From Nonomuraea sp. SYSU D8015 (GTDB taxonomy: Bacteria > Actinomycetota > Actinomycetes > Streptosporangiales > Streptosporangiaceae), in NCBI RefSeq assembly GCF_008065375.1, contig NZ_VJYI01000034.1, positions 28,620 to 92,619 on the forward strand: 64,000 bases of DNA, written 5' to 3'. Below the pieces are notes generated by a model that was given only the letters and a program-made list of their open reading frames with translations, was not told the origin of the DNA and ran no database searches. The position numbers were made by a program, and so were the translations under genes. Below, one piece after another: positions 63,355-64,000 of the stretch. The stretch's first letter is position 1, and each line of letters opens with the position of its first letter.

Positions 63355-64000
63355 ATGATATTAGGCAAAGCGTTCCTGGCTGTTCTCGCGGCAGGAGCGA
63401 TCGGCGTCGCGCCTGCCGCGTCGACACCGGCGTCGCAAAAGCCCTCTCACCCGGCGAACGAGGTGACGCTGATCACCGGTGACCGCGTCCTGGTCAACGG
63501 GCACGGGCATCGCGTGCAGCCCGGACCCGGCAGGCAGGTGGACTTCACGAGCCAGGTGCGCGGCGGGCACCTGTACGTGATCCCTTCGGACGCCATGCCG
63601 TTGATCTCCCAAGGGGTGCTGGACCGGCGGTTGTTCGACGTCACACAACTGCTGGCCTGGCGGTACGGCGATGCCCACACACCGGACATCCCCGTGATCT
63701 CACAGGGCATGGCGGGGCCGCAGGGCGCCCGCCGGGTCCGGCAGCTGTCCAGCGTCGGGATGAGCGCGGTGCGCGTGCCGAAGGCGAGCGCCGCTCAGGC
63801 GTGGAAGGAGTTGACGACCGCCCGCTCGCTGGTGACGGGACGCGCCAAGCTGTGGCTGGACGGCCGCAAGTCGTTCACGCTGGCCGAGAGCGTCAAGCAG
63901 ATCGGCGCTCCGCAGGCGTGGCAGCAGGGCCTGACGGGCAAGGACGTCACCGTCGCGGTCCTCGACTCCGGCTACGACCCCGGCCATCCGGACCTGAAGG
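63355..64000 (+). CDS. Secreted subtilisin-like (S8) serine protease, 3' end outside window
   Basis: ATG 63355 with AGGAA 5 bases upstream opens a frame that runs to the window end without a stop. Signal peptide MILGKAFLAVLAAGAIGVAP, a propeptide (EVTLITGDRVLVNGHGHRV), then the start of the S8 domain: QIGAPQAWQQGLTGKDVTVA followed by VLDSGYDPGHPDLK, where the Asp of LDSG is the first residue of the catalytic triad. His and Ser lie beyond the window. Possibly controlled by the preceding sigma factor, 70 bp upstream. Confidence 0.88.
   Translation, partial: MILGKAFLAVLAAGAIGVAPAASTPASQKPSHPANEVTLITGDRVLVNGHGHRVQPGPGRQVDFTSQVRGGHLYVIPSDAMPLISQGVLDRRLFDVTQLLAWRYGDAHTPDIPVISQGMAGPQGARRVRQLSSVGMSAVRVPKASAAQAWKELTTARSLVTGRAKLWLDGRKSFTLAESVKQIGAPQAWQQGLTGKDVTVAVLDSGYDPGHPDLK

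Overview
High-GC, densely packed actinobacterial chromosome, most like a Streptosporangiales/Nonomuraea-type actinomycete. That placement is an inference from codon use, a mycothiol-type formaldehyde dehydrogenase, a DUF664 mycothiol-transferase-like protein and the general gene style. I see no rRNA, tRNA, CRISPR array or plasmid/phage structural gene, and no gene-free stretch longer than 300 bp.

Region 1 (1-3.3 kb): the 3' part of an acetyltransferase/methyltransferase fusion and a secreted LVIVD-repeat protein with an inserted PA domain.

Region 2 (3.3-27.1 kb) is the centrepiece: an almost complete island for choline/glycine betaine breakdown to pyruvate. It holds betA (choline to betaine aldehyde), betB (to glycine betaine), a betaine ABC importer, a Rieske oxygenase with its own Rieske ferredoxin and FAD reductase (betaine to dimethylglycine plus formaldehyde), a dimethylglycine dehydrogenase/oxidase, heterotetrameric sarcosine oxidase soxBDAG, glyA (glycine to serine) and sdaA (serine to pyruvate). 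One-carbon by-products are covered by a mycothiol-type formaldehyde dehydrogenase, an MBL hydrolase and purU. The genes form five transcription units around one IclR-family regulator. Every unit's upstream region carries variants of one palindrome (about GTTGCGTAT-R-GCGCAA), so I infer a single dedicated regulon.

Region 3 (27.2-40.4 kb): DinB-like protein, secreted beta-helix protein behind a LacI-type operator, a broken acyl-CoA dehydrogenase-like gene, a secreted M4 metalloprotease, a PL8 polysaccharide lyase, an Fpg/Nei glycosylase, and a MarR/FAD-monooxygenase pair with a perfect operator.

Region 4 (40.4-51 kb) is a decayed accessory zone: small secreted proteins, a rhomboid protease, a methyltransferase pseudogene, a TetR/FAD-hydroxylase/DUF1772 module, and a degenerate IS200/IS605 element flanked by remnants of broken host genes.

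Region 5 (51-61.7 kb) is a sugar locus: PfkB kinase, CUT1 ABC importer and a small cytochrome-b-like protein on one strand; DeoR regulator, GH4, GH38 alpha-mannosidase and an EEP-family hydrolase on the other. Two matching 20-bp inverted repeats lie between the divergent operons.

Region 6 (61.8-64 kb): an ECF-type sigma factor overlapping a membrane-anchored partner, then the start of a secreted subtilisin-like protease cut by the window end.
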